DNA of 64,000 nucleotides from an uncultured Porphyromonadaceae bacterium (GTDB taxonomy: Bacteria > Bacteroidota > Bacteroidia > Bacteroidales > Muribaculaceae): positions 1-64,000 of the forward strand of contig CABPYL010000009.1 of assembly GCA_902461565.1 (NCBI GenBank). Direction: 5' to 3'. The position numbers and the translations under genes were made by a program. The notes under the pieces are model-generated. The model saw only the letters and a list, made by a program, of their open reading frames with translations, did no database searches and was not told the origin of the DNA. Of this stretch, positions 34,042 to 42,259 are shown piece by piece (position 1 is the stretch's first letter; each line of letters opens with the position of its first letter).

Positions 34042-35199
34042 ATGTCTTTCGGAGATTTCCTTTATAACAATCTCGTGCAGTTCTGGGAACTGACGGGTTT
34101 CGCCAACGCACAGTTCGGCAACTTCGTCATGCTTCTCGTCGGTCTGTTCTTCATCTGGCTTGCCATAAAGAAGAACTTCGAGCCCATGCTGCTTGTGCCT
34201 ATCGGCTTCGGTATACTCATAGGCAATATTCCCTTCAACGCTTCCGCCGGCCTCGAAATCGGCATTTACGAAGAAGGTTCCGTTCTTAACATCCTCTACA
34301 ACGGTGTCGCCGCCGGCTGGTATCCCCCGCTTATTTTCTTAGGCATCGGCGCCATGACCGACTTCTCGGCCCTTATCGCCAATCCCAAGCTTATGCTTAT
34401 CGGCGCAGCCGCACAGTTCGGTATCTTCGGCGCATACATGGTTGCCCTCGCTCTCGGCTTCTCGCCAGACCAGGCTGGTGCAATCGCCATTATCGGCGGT
34501 GCCGACGGTCCCACGGCTATCTTCCTTTCATCCAAACTCGCTCCCAACCTCATGGGTGCAATTGCCGTGTCGGCATACTCCTACATGGCCCTGGTGCCTG
34601 TGATCCAGCCGCCGCTGATGCGTCTGTTCACAACCAAGAAAGAGCGTCTTATAAAGATGAAACCCGCCCGCGCCGTCTCGCAGAACGAGAAGATCATCTT
34701 CCCCATCGTCGGTCTACTCCTCACCTGCTTCGTGGTTCCCTCGGGTATCCCTCTGCTTGGTATGCTGTTCTTCGGCAACCTGCTGCGTGAGTGCGGCGTT
34801 ACCACACGTCTTGCCAAGACCGCCAGCAACGCCCTCACCGACATCGTTACCATCCTGTTGGGTATGACTGTGGGTGCATCCACTCAGGCCTCCCAGTTCC
34901 TTACACCGCAGACCATCTTCATTTTCTTCCTCGGCTTCATGGCATTCATCATAGCTTCGTCGAGCGGCGTGCTCTTCGTCAAGCTGTTCAATCTCATCCT
35001 GCCCAAGGACAAGAAAATCAACCCGCTCATCGGCAATGCCGGCGTATCGGCAGTGCCCATGTCGGCACGTATCTCCAACAACCTCGGTCTGGAATACGAT
35101 CCATCGAACTACCTGCTGATGCACGCTATGGGTCCCAACGTGGCAGGCGTCATCGGTTCGGCTGTCGCAGCAGGCGTCCTCCTCGGATTCCTCGCATAA
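34042..35199 (+). CDS. oadB: Sodium ion-translocating decarboxylase subunit beta
   Basis: The 385-residue polytopic membrane protein decarboxylates carboxybiotin and exports Na+, completing the pump. About ten hydrophobic segments can be seen. Conserved elements include LGIGAMTDFSALIANP, IIGGADGPTAIFLSSKLAP with the ion-binding Asp, and MSARISNNLGLEYDP near the end. The set contributes a sodium gradient from methylmalonyl-CoA decarboxylation. A terminator follows. The identification is firm. Confidence 0.96.
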   Translation: MSFGDFLYNNLVQFWELTGFANAQFGNFVMLLVGLFFIWLAIKKNFEPMLLVPIGFGILIGNIPFNASAGLEIGIYEEGSVLNILYNGVAAGWYPPLIFLGIGAMTDFSALIANPKLMLIGAAAQFGIFGAYMVALALGFSPDQAGAIAIIGGADGPTAIFLSSKLAPNLMGAIAVSAYSYMALVPVIQPPLMRLFTTKKERLIKMKPARAVSQNEKIIFPIVGLLLTCFVVPSGIPLLGMLFFGNLLRECGVTTRLAKTASNALTDIVTILLGMTVGASTQASQFLTPQTIFIFFLGFMAFIIASSSGVLFVKLFNLILPKDKKINPLIGNAGVSAVPMSARISNNLGLEYDPSNYLLMHAMGPNVAGVIGSAVAAGVLLGFLA

Positions 35200-35215
35200 A
35201 ACAGCATTCACCCCC

Positions 35216-35250
35216 AAACAGGTCCGGAACACCCTCCGGGCCTGTTTTTT
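35216..35250 (+). terminator. Intrinsic terminator of the decarboxylase operon
   Basis: AAACAGG-CCGG pairs with CCGG-CCTGTTT, followed by TTTT, 16 nt after the oadB stop. Confidence 0.8.
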
Positions 35251-35335
35251 ATGTGTCCAGAGAAATTTTTGAATTTTCCTGTAATTTTTGCCAGAGATTC
35301 GCGTCTAATAAGGCAAACCTCTAAATCTCTGTAAT

Positions 35336-35518
35336 ATGGAAATACTTGGAATGCCTTGGTATTATTTTATCATTTACGCCGGAATAGGCGCACTCATACT
35401 TTGGATTTTCGACAAATTCCAGATTATAAAATCGAAAGCGTTACGCTTCCTGATCGTTTTCTTCGTATATACCCTCATCTGGTGGCTAATCTATGACTTC
35501 GCCATCGCCCCGGAATAA
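35336..35518 (+). CDS. Small two-helix membrane protein
   Basis: A 60-residue peptide starting MEILGMPWYYFIIYAG with two TM helices (about 8-24 and 36-54) and a short KSKALRF loop. It has no known family that I recognise. It is encoded alone, 137 nt after oadB, and a second small membrane-protein gene follows 74 nt later, so the two may be a unit. TM content and clean flanks make it likely real. Confidence 0.6.
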   Translation: MEILGMPWYYFIIYAGIGALILWIFDKFQIIKSKALRFLIVFFVYTLIWWLIYDFAIAPE

Positions 35519-35592
35519 AGCGACAGTAACTCAAACTTCTTTCGAGAACTCTGTGTTTTAATCTATAATTATTAATGTAAAAGAATATAGAA

Positions 35593-35766
35593 ATGGCAAC
35601 AGGGTATTTTCTCACAGTAATTACAGCAATGATAGGCACATTTATAGGTGTCGGCATTGCTGATTCGGAGTGGCTCAAAAAAAGAGTATCTCATCGCTTT
35701 CTACGTTACCTTATCGGATTGATTATCGCGATAGCCATCCTCTGCCCCTTTTATTTCGGCGTCTGA
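35593..35766 (+). CDS. Small membrane protein, 57 residues
   Basis: ATG at 35593 gives a 57-residue peptide: TM helix about 6-24 (GYFLTVITAMIGTFIGVGIA), a basic loop with KKRVSHRFLRY, and a second helix ending CPFYFGV. It is encoded downstream of the other two-helix gene with the same topology and shares its size class, though the sequences are not clearly similar. Function unknown; the pair could be the remnants or parts of one small-membrane-protein locus. Confidence 0.5.
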   Translation: MATGYFLTVITAMIGTFIGVGIADSEWLKKRVSHRFLRYLIGLIIAIAILCPFYFGV

Positions 35767-35840
35767 TTTCGCAATAAAGCGCCAAGTAATGAGCAGAGGC
35801 ATACCTCACGGCATGCCTCCTAATCTTTCACAGAATTTTC

Positions 35841-36515
35841 TTATTTCAGCAAGTCGGGACGTAGGCGGCGTGTACGCTCGAGAGCCTGTTCCTGCTGCCA
35901 CTCGTCTATCTTGGCAGCGTGGCCGCTGAGAAGTATTGGCGGTACGTCCCAGCCGTTGTAGCTCGCGGGACGAGTGTAAACGGGCGGCTCGAGCAGATTA
36001 TCCTGGAATGAATCAGTAAGGGCGCTCTGTTCGTCGCCGATAGCGCCGGGAATAAGTCGCACAATCGCGTCGGTAATGATTGCAGCAGGCATTTCACCGC
36101 CGGTGAGCACATAATCACCTATGGAAATCTCGCGTGTTATCAGATGCTCGCGTATGCGATAGTCGATACCTTTGTAATGACCACAGAGAATGATTATGTT
36201 CTCCAGCATGGACATATCGTTGGCCATGCGTTGATTAAAAATCTCGCCATCAGGAGCCGTGAAAATCACCTCGTCATAGTTGCGCTGAGCCTTAAGGGCG
36301 CTTATACACCTGTCCACCGGTTCAACCTGGATTACCATACCCGCATCGCCACCGAAAGGATAGTCGTCGACCTTCCGGTAGCGGTTGGTGGTGTAGTCGC
36401 GCAGGTTATGGACGTGAATTTCGCACAATCCCTTGTCCTGCGCGCGCTTCACAATGGAACAGCCCAAGGGCGATTCCAGCATCTCGGGCATTACCGTAAT
36501 GATATCGATGCGCAT
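35841..36515 (-). CDS. trmD: tRNA (guanine(37)-N1)-methyltransferase
   Basis: TrmD methylates G37 next to the anticodon and prevents frameshifting. The 224-residue SPOUT enzyme has MRIDIITVMPEML at the start, the Gly-rich YPFGGDAGMVIQ, the knot elements LCGHYKGIDYRI and YVLTGGEMPAAIITDAIVRLIPG. The length is typical. It is the last gene of the minus-strand run polyprenyl synthase - tatD - purT - trmD, 3 nt from purT. Confidence 0.97.
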   Translation of the reverse strand: MRIDIITVMPEMLESPLGCSIVKRAQDKGLCEIHVHNLRDYTTNRYRKVDDYPFGGDAGMVIQVEPVDRCISALKAQRNYDEVIFTAPDGEIFNQRMANDMSMLENIIILCGHYKGIDYRIREHLITREISIGDYVLTGGEMPAAIITDAIVRLIPGAIGDEQSALTDSFQDNLLEPPVYTRPASYNGWDVPPILLSGHAAKIDEWQQEQALERTRRLRPDLLK

Positions 36516-36518
36516 AAC

Positions 36519-37712
36519 TTATCCGCGGGGCAAAACTTTCACGGTGAGCGCGTCGTATGCACGCTCAACCTTGGCCTGCGCTTCCTCCAGGGTGTCGGCA
36601 GTGGCAAGCAACACACCCATGCGTCGATGGCCTTTGATTTCGGGCTTTCCGAATATGCGCATCTGGACACCAGGCTCGGCGAGCACAGCCTCCAGATTCT
36701 CCATCACAATCTTGTCGGTGTCGCCCTCTACAACGATAGCCTTGGATGCCGACGGGCCATAGAAACGGATTGCAGGAACGGGCAAACCGAGGAGTGCACG
36801 GGCATGCAGGGCAAACTCGCTCATATCCTGCGATATCATTGTAACCATACCTGTATCGTGGGGACGGGGGGAAACCTCGCTGAATATAACATTGTCGCCC
36901 TTTATGAACAGTTCAACACCGAAGATACCGTAGCCGCCGAGGGCATCGGTAATAGCCTTGGCATATCCGCGTGCCTGTTCAAGAGCCTTGGCGCTCATGG
37001 GCTGGGGCTGCCAGGAAATGCGGTAGTCGCCGTTCACCTGAATATGACCGACGGGGTCGCAGAACGTTGTGCCGCTGACGCTGCGCACCGTAAGAAGCGT
37101 AATTTCATAGTCGAAATCCACAAAGCCCTCTACTATCACACGGCCTGCACCTGCGCGGCCACCTTCCTGGGCTTCGTGCCATGCGGCTTCGATGTCCTCG
37201 GCACGGCGTATTGTCGACTGTCCGTGACCGGACGAACTCATAACGGGCTTAACGACAACGGGAAGGCCGATTTCGTCTATTGCTTTGCGGAATTCGTCGT
37301 AGTCGGATGCAAATCGATAGGGCGACGTTGCAAGGCCAAGTTCTTCAGCGGCCAGACGACGGATACCCTCGCGATTCATAGTAAGGCGCGCAGCGCGTGC
37401 CGTAGGGGTCACGTGATATCCTTTTTTCTCAAGCTCCACAAGCATAGGCGTGGCTATAGCCTCTATCTCAGGGATAATATGGTCAGGTTTCTCAAGCTCA
37501 ACAATTTCCGCGAGTTTATCGCCATCGAGCATATTGAAAACATAACTGCGGTGAGCCACCTGCATAGCAGGAGCATTGGGATATTTGTCGCATGCCACAA
37601 CCTCTACGCCAAAGCGCTGAAGCTCTATTGCAACTTCTTTACCTAACTCGCCGCTGCCAAGCAAAAGTGCCTTGCGGCCTACAGGGGTCATTACTGATCC
37701 TATTGATGCCAT
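36519..37712 (-). CDS. purT: Formate-dependent phosphoribosylglycinamide formyltransferase
   Basis: PurT forms formyl-GAR from GAR, formate and ATP, an alternative to folate-dependent PurN in purine synthesis. The 397-residue ATP-grasp protein has LLGSGELGKEVAIELQ near the start, KPVMSSSGHGQS in the ATP-binding loop, IFGVELFIKGDNVIFSEVSPRPHDTGMVT and the C-terminal RRMGVLLATADT. Length is normal. It lies 13 nt after tatD on the minus strand and 3 nt before trmD. Confidence 0.97.
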   Translation of the reverse strand: MASIGSVMTPVGRKALLLGSGELGKEVAIELQRFGVEVVACDKYPNAPAMQVAHRSYVFNMLDGDKLAEIVELEKPDHIIPEIEAIATPMLVELEKKGYHVTPTARAARLTMNREGIRRLAAEELGLATSPYRFASDYDEFRKAIDEIGLPVVVKPVMSSSGHGQSTIRRAEDIEAAWHEAQEGGRAGAGRVIVEGFVDFDYEITLLTVRSVSGTTFCDPVGHIQVNGDYRISWQPQPMSAKALEQARGYAKAITDALGGYGIFGVELFIKGDNVIFSEVSPRPHDTGMVTMISQDMSEFALHARALLGLPVPAIRFYGPSASKAIVVEGDTDKIVMENLEAVLAEPGVQMRIFGKPEIKGHRRMGVLLATADTLEEAQAKVERAYDALTVKVLPRG

Positions 37713-37725
37713 ATCGGTTTATATT

Positions 37726-38520
37726 TTAATGTATATTCAGAAAATTCAAAGCATTCTGCGATGTCGCTGCGGCCACAACGGGCACAGACCGATCGAGTGC
37801 CTGCGCTATGCGGTCCACTATCAGGGGAATATATGCGCTCTCGTTACGCTGCCCGCGGTGCGGGACAGGCGCAAGATAGGGCGAATCTGTTTCTGTGAGG
37901 ATGCGGTCGAGACCAATTGCCGGAAGAACGGATGCAAGACGCGAATTCTTGAACGTTACTATTCCGTTGATGCCGAAAAAATGATCGCCGTGGCGGCGTA
38001 TGCGCTCCACATCGTCGACAGTGCCGCCGAAGCTGTGGAATACGGCACGGGCGGCAGGATATGCTTCCATAACTTCCAGCACCCGATCAAGGCCTTCGCG
38101 GCAATGTATCAGCAATGGCAAACCAAGTTCGCAGGAAGCGCGTACTTGTTCCTCGAAAACCGTCATCTGTTCTTTTTCGAAAGTCCGGTCCCAGTAAAGA
38201 TCGATTCCAACCTCGCCTACGGCAACATATTCACCACTATTGGTACGCAGCAGATCCAAAAAATAGTCGAGTTCGTCGCGCCAGTTTTCCCGCACCTCGG
38301 TAGGATGCAGCCCCATCGCCACGTATGTGTTTTCGGGGAAAAGACGGTGCAGCTCTATCATTGGTCCGATTGTAGAGCGGTCTACATTAGGAAACACAAG
38401 CCTGTCTACCCCGGCGGCAAGAGCGCGCCGCAGCGTGGCGCTCTGTCCCTCCATGCTCCCTTCCGGCTGTCCTTCTATCGAAAATTCGGGCAGATATATG
38501 TGAGTATGGGTATCTACCAT
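37726..38520 (-). CDS. tatD: TatD family metal-dependent hydrolase/DNase
   Basis: I start at MVDTHTHIYLPEF, the family start; an upstream in-frame extension overlaps the neighbouring gene and has no match. The 264-residue TIM-barrel metalloenzyme has the THTHIY metal-binding motif, AVGEVGIDLYWDRTFEKEQ, LIHCREGLDRVLEV and LTETDSPYLAPVPHRG. TatD proteins have 3'-5' exonuclease activity and are linked to DNA repair or turnover. It stops 13 nt before purT and starts 1 nt after the polyprenyl synthase stop. Confidence 0.93.
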   Translation of the reverse strand: MVDTHTHIYLPEFSIEGQPEGSMEGQSATLRRALAAGVDRLVFPNVDRSTIGPMIELHRLFPENTYVAMGLHPTEVRENWRDELDYFLDLLRTNSGEYVAVGEVGIDLYWDRTFEKEQMTVFEEQVRASCELGLPLLIHCREGLDRVLEVMEAYPAARAVFHSFGGTVDDVERIRRHGDHFFGINGIVTFKNSRLASVLPAIGLDRILTETDSPYLAPVPHRGQRNESAYIPLIVDRIAQALDRSVPVVAAATSQNALNFLNIH

Positions 38521-38521
38521 A

Positions 38522-39487
38522 TCAATGCTGACGGGTGGATGCCTGACGGGCGAGGCTTTCGAAGAAATTTCGGGCTTCCACATCCATGTCTACCTTGGCA
38601 AGATACTCAATCGCACGGTCGCTGTATCCGGCGGCAAGACTGTTGCAACGCTCGTCTAACTGCAGGTGTTCGTAAACGCGACGTACCTGTCGTATCAGTT
38701 CTGCGTCTTCTAAATCCTCCGCCAGAATAGCGGGCAGTTCATCAGAAGCCTCGGAAAGGCCGGTTATCAGGAGCCATGTTTTCTTGCGGTTGATGATATC
38801 GCCGCCGATTTCCTTTCCGAAAACAGCGGGATCGCCGAAAGTATCGAGCCAGTCGTCGCGCAGCTGGAAAGCGAGGCCCAGTGCCTCACCGTAGCGCGAG
38901 ATGGCATCGCACGTTTCCTGCGATGCTCCTGCCATAATGGCACCTAAACGGCACGCGCCGGCAAGGAGAACAGATGTTTTAAGGCGAATCATCTCCATGT
39001 ATTCCTTAACGGTAACATTGTTACGCGTTTCAAACTCCATATCAAGCTGCTGGCCTTCGTACACCTCCATTGCGGTGCTGTTGAAACATTCACTCAGCGC
39101 CGCAAGACGGTCTCCGGCCCCATTGCACAGATACTGACCAGCAAGAGTGAGCATGGCGTCGCCGGAAAGGATGGCGACATTGTCGTTCCATTTGCAGTGC
39201 ACAGTCGGTCGACCGCGACGTACCTCCGCGCGGTCCATCACATCGTCGTGCAGCAGTGTGAAATTATGATACAGCTCTATGGCAAGGGCCTGATTGATCG
39301 CATCCGCTGCCGGCTTGTGCGACAACGCTTCGTAAACGGCGAGCGTAAGCGTGGGGCGCAAACGTTTGCCTCCGCTGGCAAGAGTATACTCTATCGGTTC
39401 GAAAAGCCGGGGCGCCGTTTTGGGATATTCGATGTTTTTCACAGCATCTTCTATGATGCCCGTAAATTTGTCAGAATCAAAAGCCAT
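38522..39487 (-). CDS. Polyprenyl diphosphate synthase
   Basis: A 321-residue trans-prenyltransferase that extends isoprenoid chains with isopentenyl diphosphate. It has the first Asp-rich motif LLHDDVMD, GGKRLRPTL as the IPP-binding region, and the second Asp-rich motif QLRDDWLD. The length suits a farnesyl, geranylgeranyl or longer-chain synthase; chain length is not readable without the residues around the first Asp motif in a structure. It heads the minus-strand run with tatD, purT and trmD. Products may feed menaquinone, undecaprenyl or other lipid carriers. Confidence 0.93.
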   Translation of the reverse strand: MAFDSDKFTGIIEDAVKNIEYPKTAPRLFEPIEYTLASGGKRLRPTLTLAVYEALSHKPAADAINQALAIELYHNFTLLHDDVMDRAEVRRGRPTVHCKWNDNVAILSGDAMLTLAGQYLCNGAGDRLAALSECFNSTAMEVYEGQQLDMEFETRNNVTVKEYMEMIRLKTSVLLAGACRLGAIMAGASQETCDAISRYGEALGLAFQLRDDWLDTFGDPAVFGKEIGGDIINRKKTWLLITGLSEASDELPAILAEDLEDAELIRQVRRVYEHLQLDERCNSLAAGYSDRAIEYLAKVDMDVEARNFFESLARQASTRQH

Positions 39488-39552
39488 ATCAATGTGTTTT
39501 ATACCGCAAATTTAGCGAATTTTATCGTACAAAGCAAACGACGCGCGCCATC

Positions 39553-41988
39553 TTAATTCAACTGAACCGGATTCACCACGTCTTCATCGGTAATGGCGAT
39601 ATCCAGTACCTGACGCACATTCTCCACATAGTGAAACTTTATGCCCTCCACGTAGGCGGCCGGAATGTCATCTATATCGCGGCGGTTAGCCTCGGAAATT
39701 ATAATATCTGTGATGCCGGCGCGCTTGGCCGCAAGTATTTTCTCGCGTATGCCGCCCACAGGCAACACTTTGCCGCGAAGGGTCATCTCGCCGGTCATGG
39801 CAATGCGCGGCGCAACACGTTTCTGCCTGAAAGTGCTGACAATCGACGTTACAATCGTTATGCCTGCCGACGGGCCATCCTTGGGCACCGCTCCCTCGGG
39901 GAAGTGAATATGCAGAGAATAGTGTTCGAACAGATCGGCGGATATACCCAAGTCGGCGGCATGGGCGCGCACCCACTGGTAAGCGATGGTGGCCGATTCC
40001 TTCATCACATCGCCCAGCTTACCGGTAAGAGTAAGCGCCGGCGTCTTGGCAGGCATAACCGAAGACTCGGCCATGAGTATCTCACCGCCGACCTCGGTCC
40101 ATGCCAGGCCGGTAACAACTCCTGCAAACTCGTTGCCCTCGTACAGGTCGTGGATATGCGGCGCCAGGCCAAGCAACTTATACAGATGCTCCGGCAACAC
40201 CTCGGTGGGGAACTCCTCGCCACGCATCTTTGCAAGCACGAACTTGCGGGCGACCGCACTGAGTTTCTTTTCGAGCCCGCGTACGCCGCTCTCGGATGTA
40301 TAGCTACGGATAATCTCGGTAAGAGCTTCGTCGGAAATTTTCAGCTCGTCGGCCTTGATATTGTTCTGCGCGCAGATCCGCGGCAACAGGTGGCGTCGCG
40401 CAATCTCTATTTTTTCCTCAACCAGATAACCGGCAATATCGATTATTTCCATACGGTCCAGCAACGGGCGTGCTATCGTCTGGAGGGTGTTGGCGGTGGC
40501 GATGAACAGAACATTGGAGAGGTCGTAGTCTACGTCGATGTAATTGTCGTGGAAATGGCAGTTTTGCTCAGGATCGAGCACCTCCAGAAGCGCTGCAGCT
40601 GGGTCGCCCTTATAATCTGCGCCTATTTTGTCAAGCTCGTCGAGCAGAAGCACGGGGTTATTCACCTTGGCGCGCTTCATGGCGTCGATAATACGGCCCG
40701 GCATGGCGCCGATATATGTACGCCGATGGCCACGTATCTCGGCCTCGTCGTGCAGGCCACCGAACGACACTCGCTCGTACTTTCTGCCGAGGGCACGCGC
40801 CACCGAACGGCCTATAGACGTTTTGCCCACGCCTGGAGCGCCCACAAGACAGATTATGGGCGAGCGACCGCCGGGATTGTTCATAATCAGTGCCATCTGC
40901 TCAAGGATTCTCTCTTTTACCTTCTCAAGGCCGTAGTGATCGTTCTCAAGAATCTCCTGGGCCTTGGCAAAATCTGTATTCACCTCAGTACGGGCTTTCC
41001 AGGGAATGTTTAGAAGCGTATCAAGATAGGAATATAGAACGGAATAGTCGGGCGACGACGGATTGTAGCGACGCAACTTGTCGGCCTCTTTTCTAAAAAG
41101 TGTAAGAACATCCGACGGCATATCGAGTTTTTCGGCTTTGGCAAGCAGTTCGTCCACCTCGTCGTTATCGCCGTACAGCGTCTCGCGTATGGATTCCATC
41201 TCCTGCTGTAGGAAAGCGTTCTTCTGATTCTCGGAAAGCGACCTTTTGGTGCGTCGGATAATTTCCTCCTTCAGGTTCTTCTTCTCGCTCATTACGTACA
41301 GTTCGGAAAGAAGAGCCATAGCGCGGTCCTGCAGACGCGATTTGCTCAGCATCGCCTCTTTTTCGGGAATCTCGATGGGCACGTTGGTACACAGAAAGTT
41401 AATAAGAGCCTCGTTGTCTGTAATCTGACCGACGGCACCCATCACTTCCTTAGGTTTGGATGCATATATTACATCATTTGCCACCTTGCGCAACTCGTCG
41501 CACGTAGCGATAAGCATCTGATCGGCGGGATCATACACATCTTCAAGCAGTTTCACACGCGCGCACAGCTGATTCCGGCGTCCCGAATTTCCCTTTCCAA
41601 GTACCCGGAAGCGTCCGCGGCTACGCACAAGGGCACACTTTACGCCGTCCGGACGGTCGAACAGACTTATCACATCGGCCACCACACCATATTTATACAG
41701 GCCTGTGGTGAGCGATGGCTCATTCTCATCGGAGTTGATCTGGCAGATTATGCCTATCGGCATCGCATTCTTGTTCGCCTCAATGGCAAGTTCGAGCGAC
41801 GACGGGCGCCCCAGTTCGAAACTCACTGTGGTATCGGGGAACATCACAAGGTTACGTGTGGGAAGTATGGGAAGCGCATTAAGATCCGGCTCGTTTACAA
41901 AACGGCTGAAATCTATCTCAAAACTCTGAATACCCACTTCTATGCCGTCCGGTGCCGGCATCATATCATTATCTTTGGAATTGTCCAT
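39553..41988 (-). CDS. lon: Endopeptidase La (Lon protease)
   Basis: Lon is an ATP-dependent cytosolic protease for misfolded and regulatory proteins. The 811-residue protein has an N-terminal LON substrate-binding domain (about 40-235), the AAA+ module with Walker A GAPGVGKTS and Walker B LLLDELDKIG, and the C-terminal protease domain with the catalytic Ser in PKDGPSAG and Lys in GGIREKILAAKRAG. It is a single gene with a minus-strand promoter. The length is normal for LonA. Confidence 0.97.
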   Translation of the reverse strand: MDNSKDNDMMPAPDGIEVGIQSFEIDFSRFVNEPDLNALPILPTRNLVMFPDTTVSFELGRPSSLELAIEANKNAMPIGIICQINSDENEPSLTTGLYKYGVVADVISLFDRPDGVKCALVRSRGRFRVLGKGNSGRRNQLCARVKLLEDVYDPADQMLIATCDELRKVANDVIYASKPKEVMGAVGQITDNEALINFLCTNVPIEIPEKEAMLSKSRLQDRAMALLSELYVMSEKKNLKEEIIRRTKRSLSENQKNAFLQQEMESIRETLYGDNDEVDELLAKAEKLDMPSDVLTLFRKEADKLRRYNPSSPDYSVLYSYLDTLLNIPWKARTEVNTDFAKAQEILENDHYGLEKVKERILEQMALIMNNPGGRSPIICLVGAPGVGKTSIGRSVARALGRKYERVSFGGLHDEAEIRGHRRTYIGAMPGRIIDAMKRAKVNNPVLLLDELDKIGADYKGDPAAALLEVLDPEQNCHFHDNYIDVDYDLSNVLFIATANTLQTIARPLLDRMEIIDIAGYLVEEKIEIARRHLLPRICAQNNIKADELKISDEALTEIIRSYTSESGVRGLEKKLSAVARKFVLAKMRGEEFPTEVLPEHLYKLLGLAPHIHDLYEGNEFAGVVTGLAWTEVGGEILMAESSVMPAKTPALTLTGKLGDVMKESATIAYQWVRAHAADLGISADLFEHYSLHIHFPEGAVPKDGPSAGITIVTSIVSTFRQKRVAPRIAMTGEMTLRGKVLPVGGIREKILAAKRAGITDIIISEANRRDIDDIPAAYVEGIKFHYVENVRQVLDIAITDEDVVNPVQLN

Positions 41989-42032
41989 CTTATTTTCTTT
42001 GCATTCTCTGTGTTACGCAGCAAAATGAGTGC

Positions 42033-42064
42033 CAAAATTAGTAAAAATCGCGCAAACGGCCCAA
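42033..42064 (-). promoter_or_regulatory. Promoter of lon
   Basis: On the minus strand TTG (42062-42064), a 21-nt spacer and TAATTTTG (42033-42040) match the Bacteroidota promoter, 45 nt before the lon start. Confidence 0.6.
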
Positions 42065-42259
42065 TTACACATCATAAATATGTTTAACATACCCCTAAAA
42101 CAAACCCGGACACAAAAAAGGTGGCGGGAAAGTGTATTTTTATGTTGTCAAACATAATAATGGCATGCCGTTTCACGAAAAAATTTTTATAAATTGCGAC
42201 CCGAAACCGAAAGCCCCCCTTTCACGTTTCAAACTCGATAATGAATTAAACCCGATAGC

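Noticed and set aside
36144..37646. A 500-codon plus-strand frame opposite trmD and purT
   Set aside because: It crosses the boundary of two real genes and has no domain; antisense artefact.
39631..41013. A 460-codon plus-strand frame opposite lon
   Set aside because: It is the antisense shadow of lon, rich in His, Arg and Gly, with no family features.
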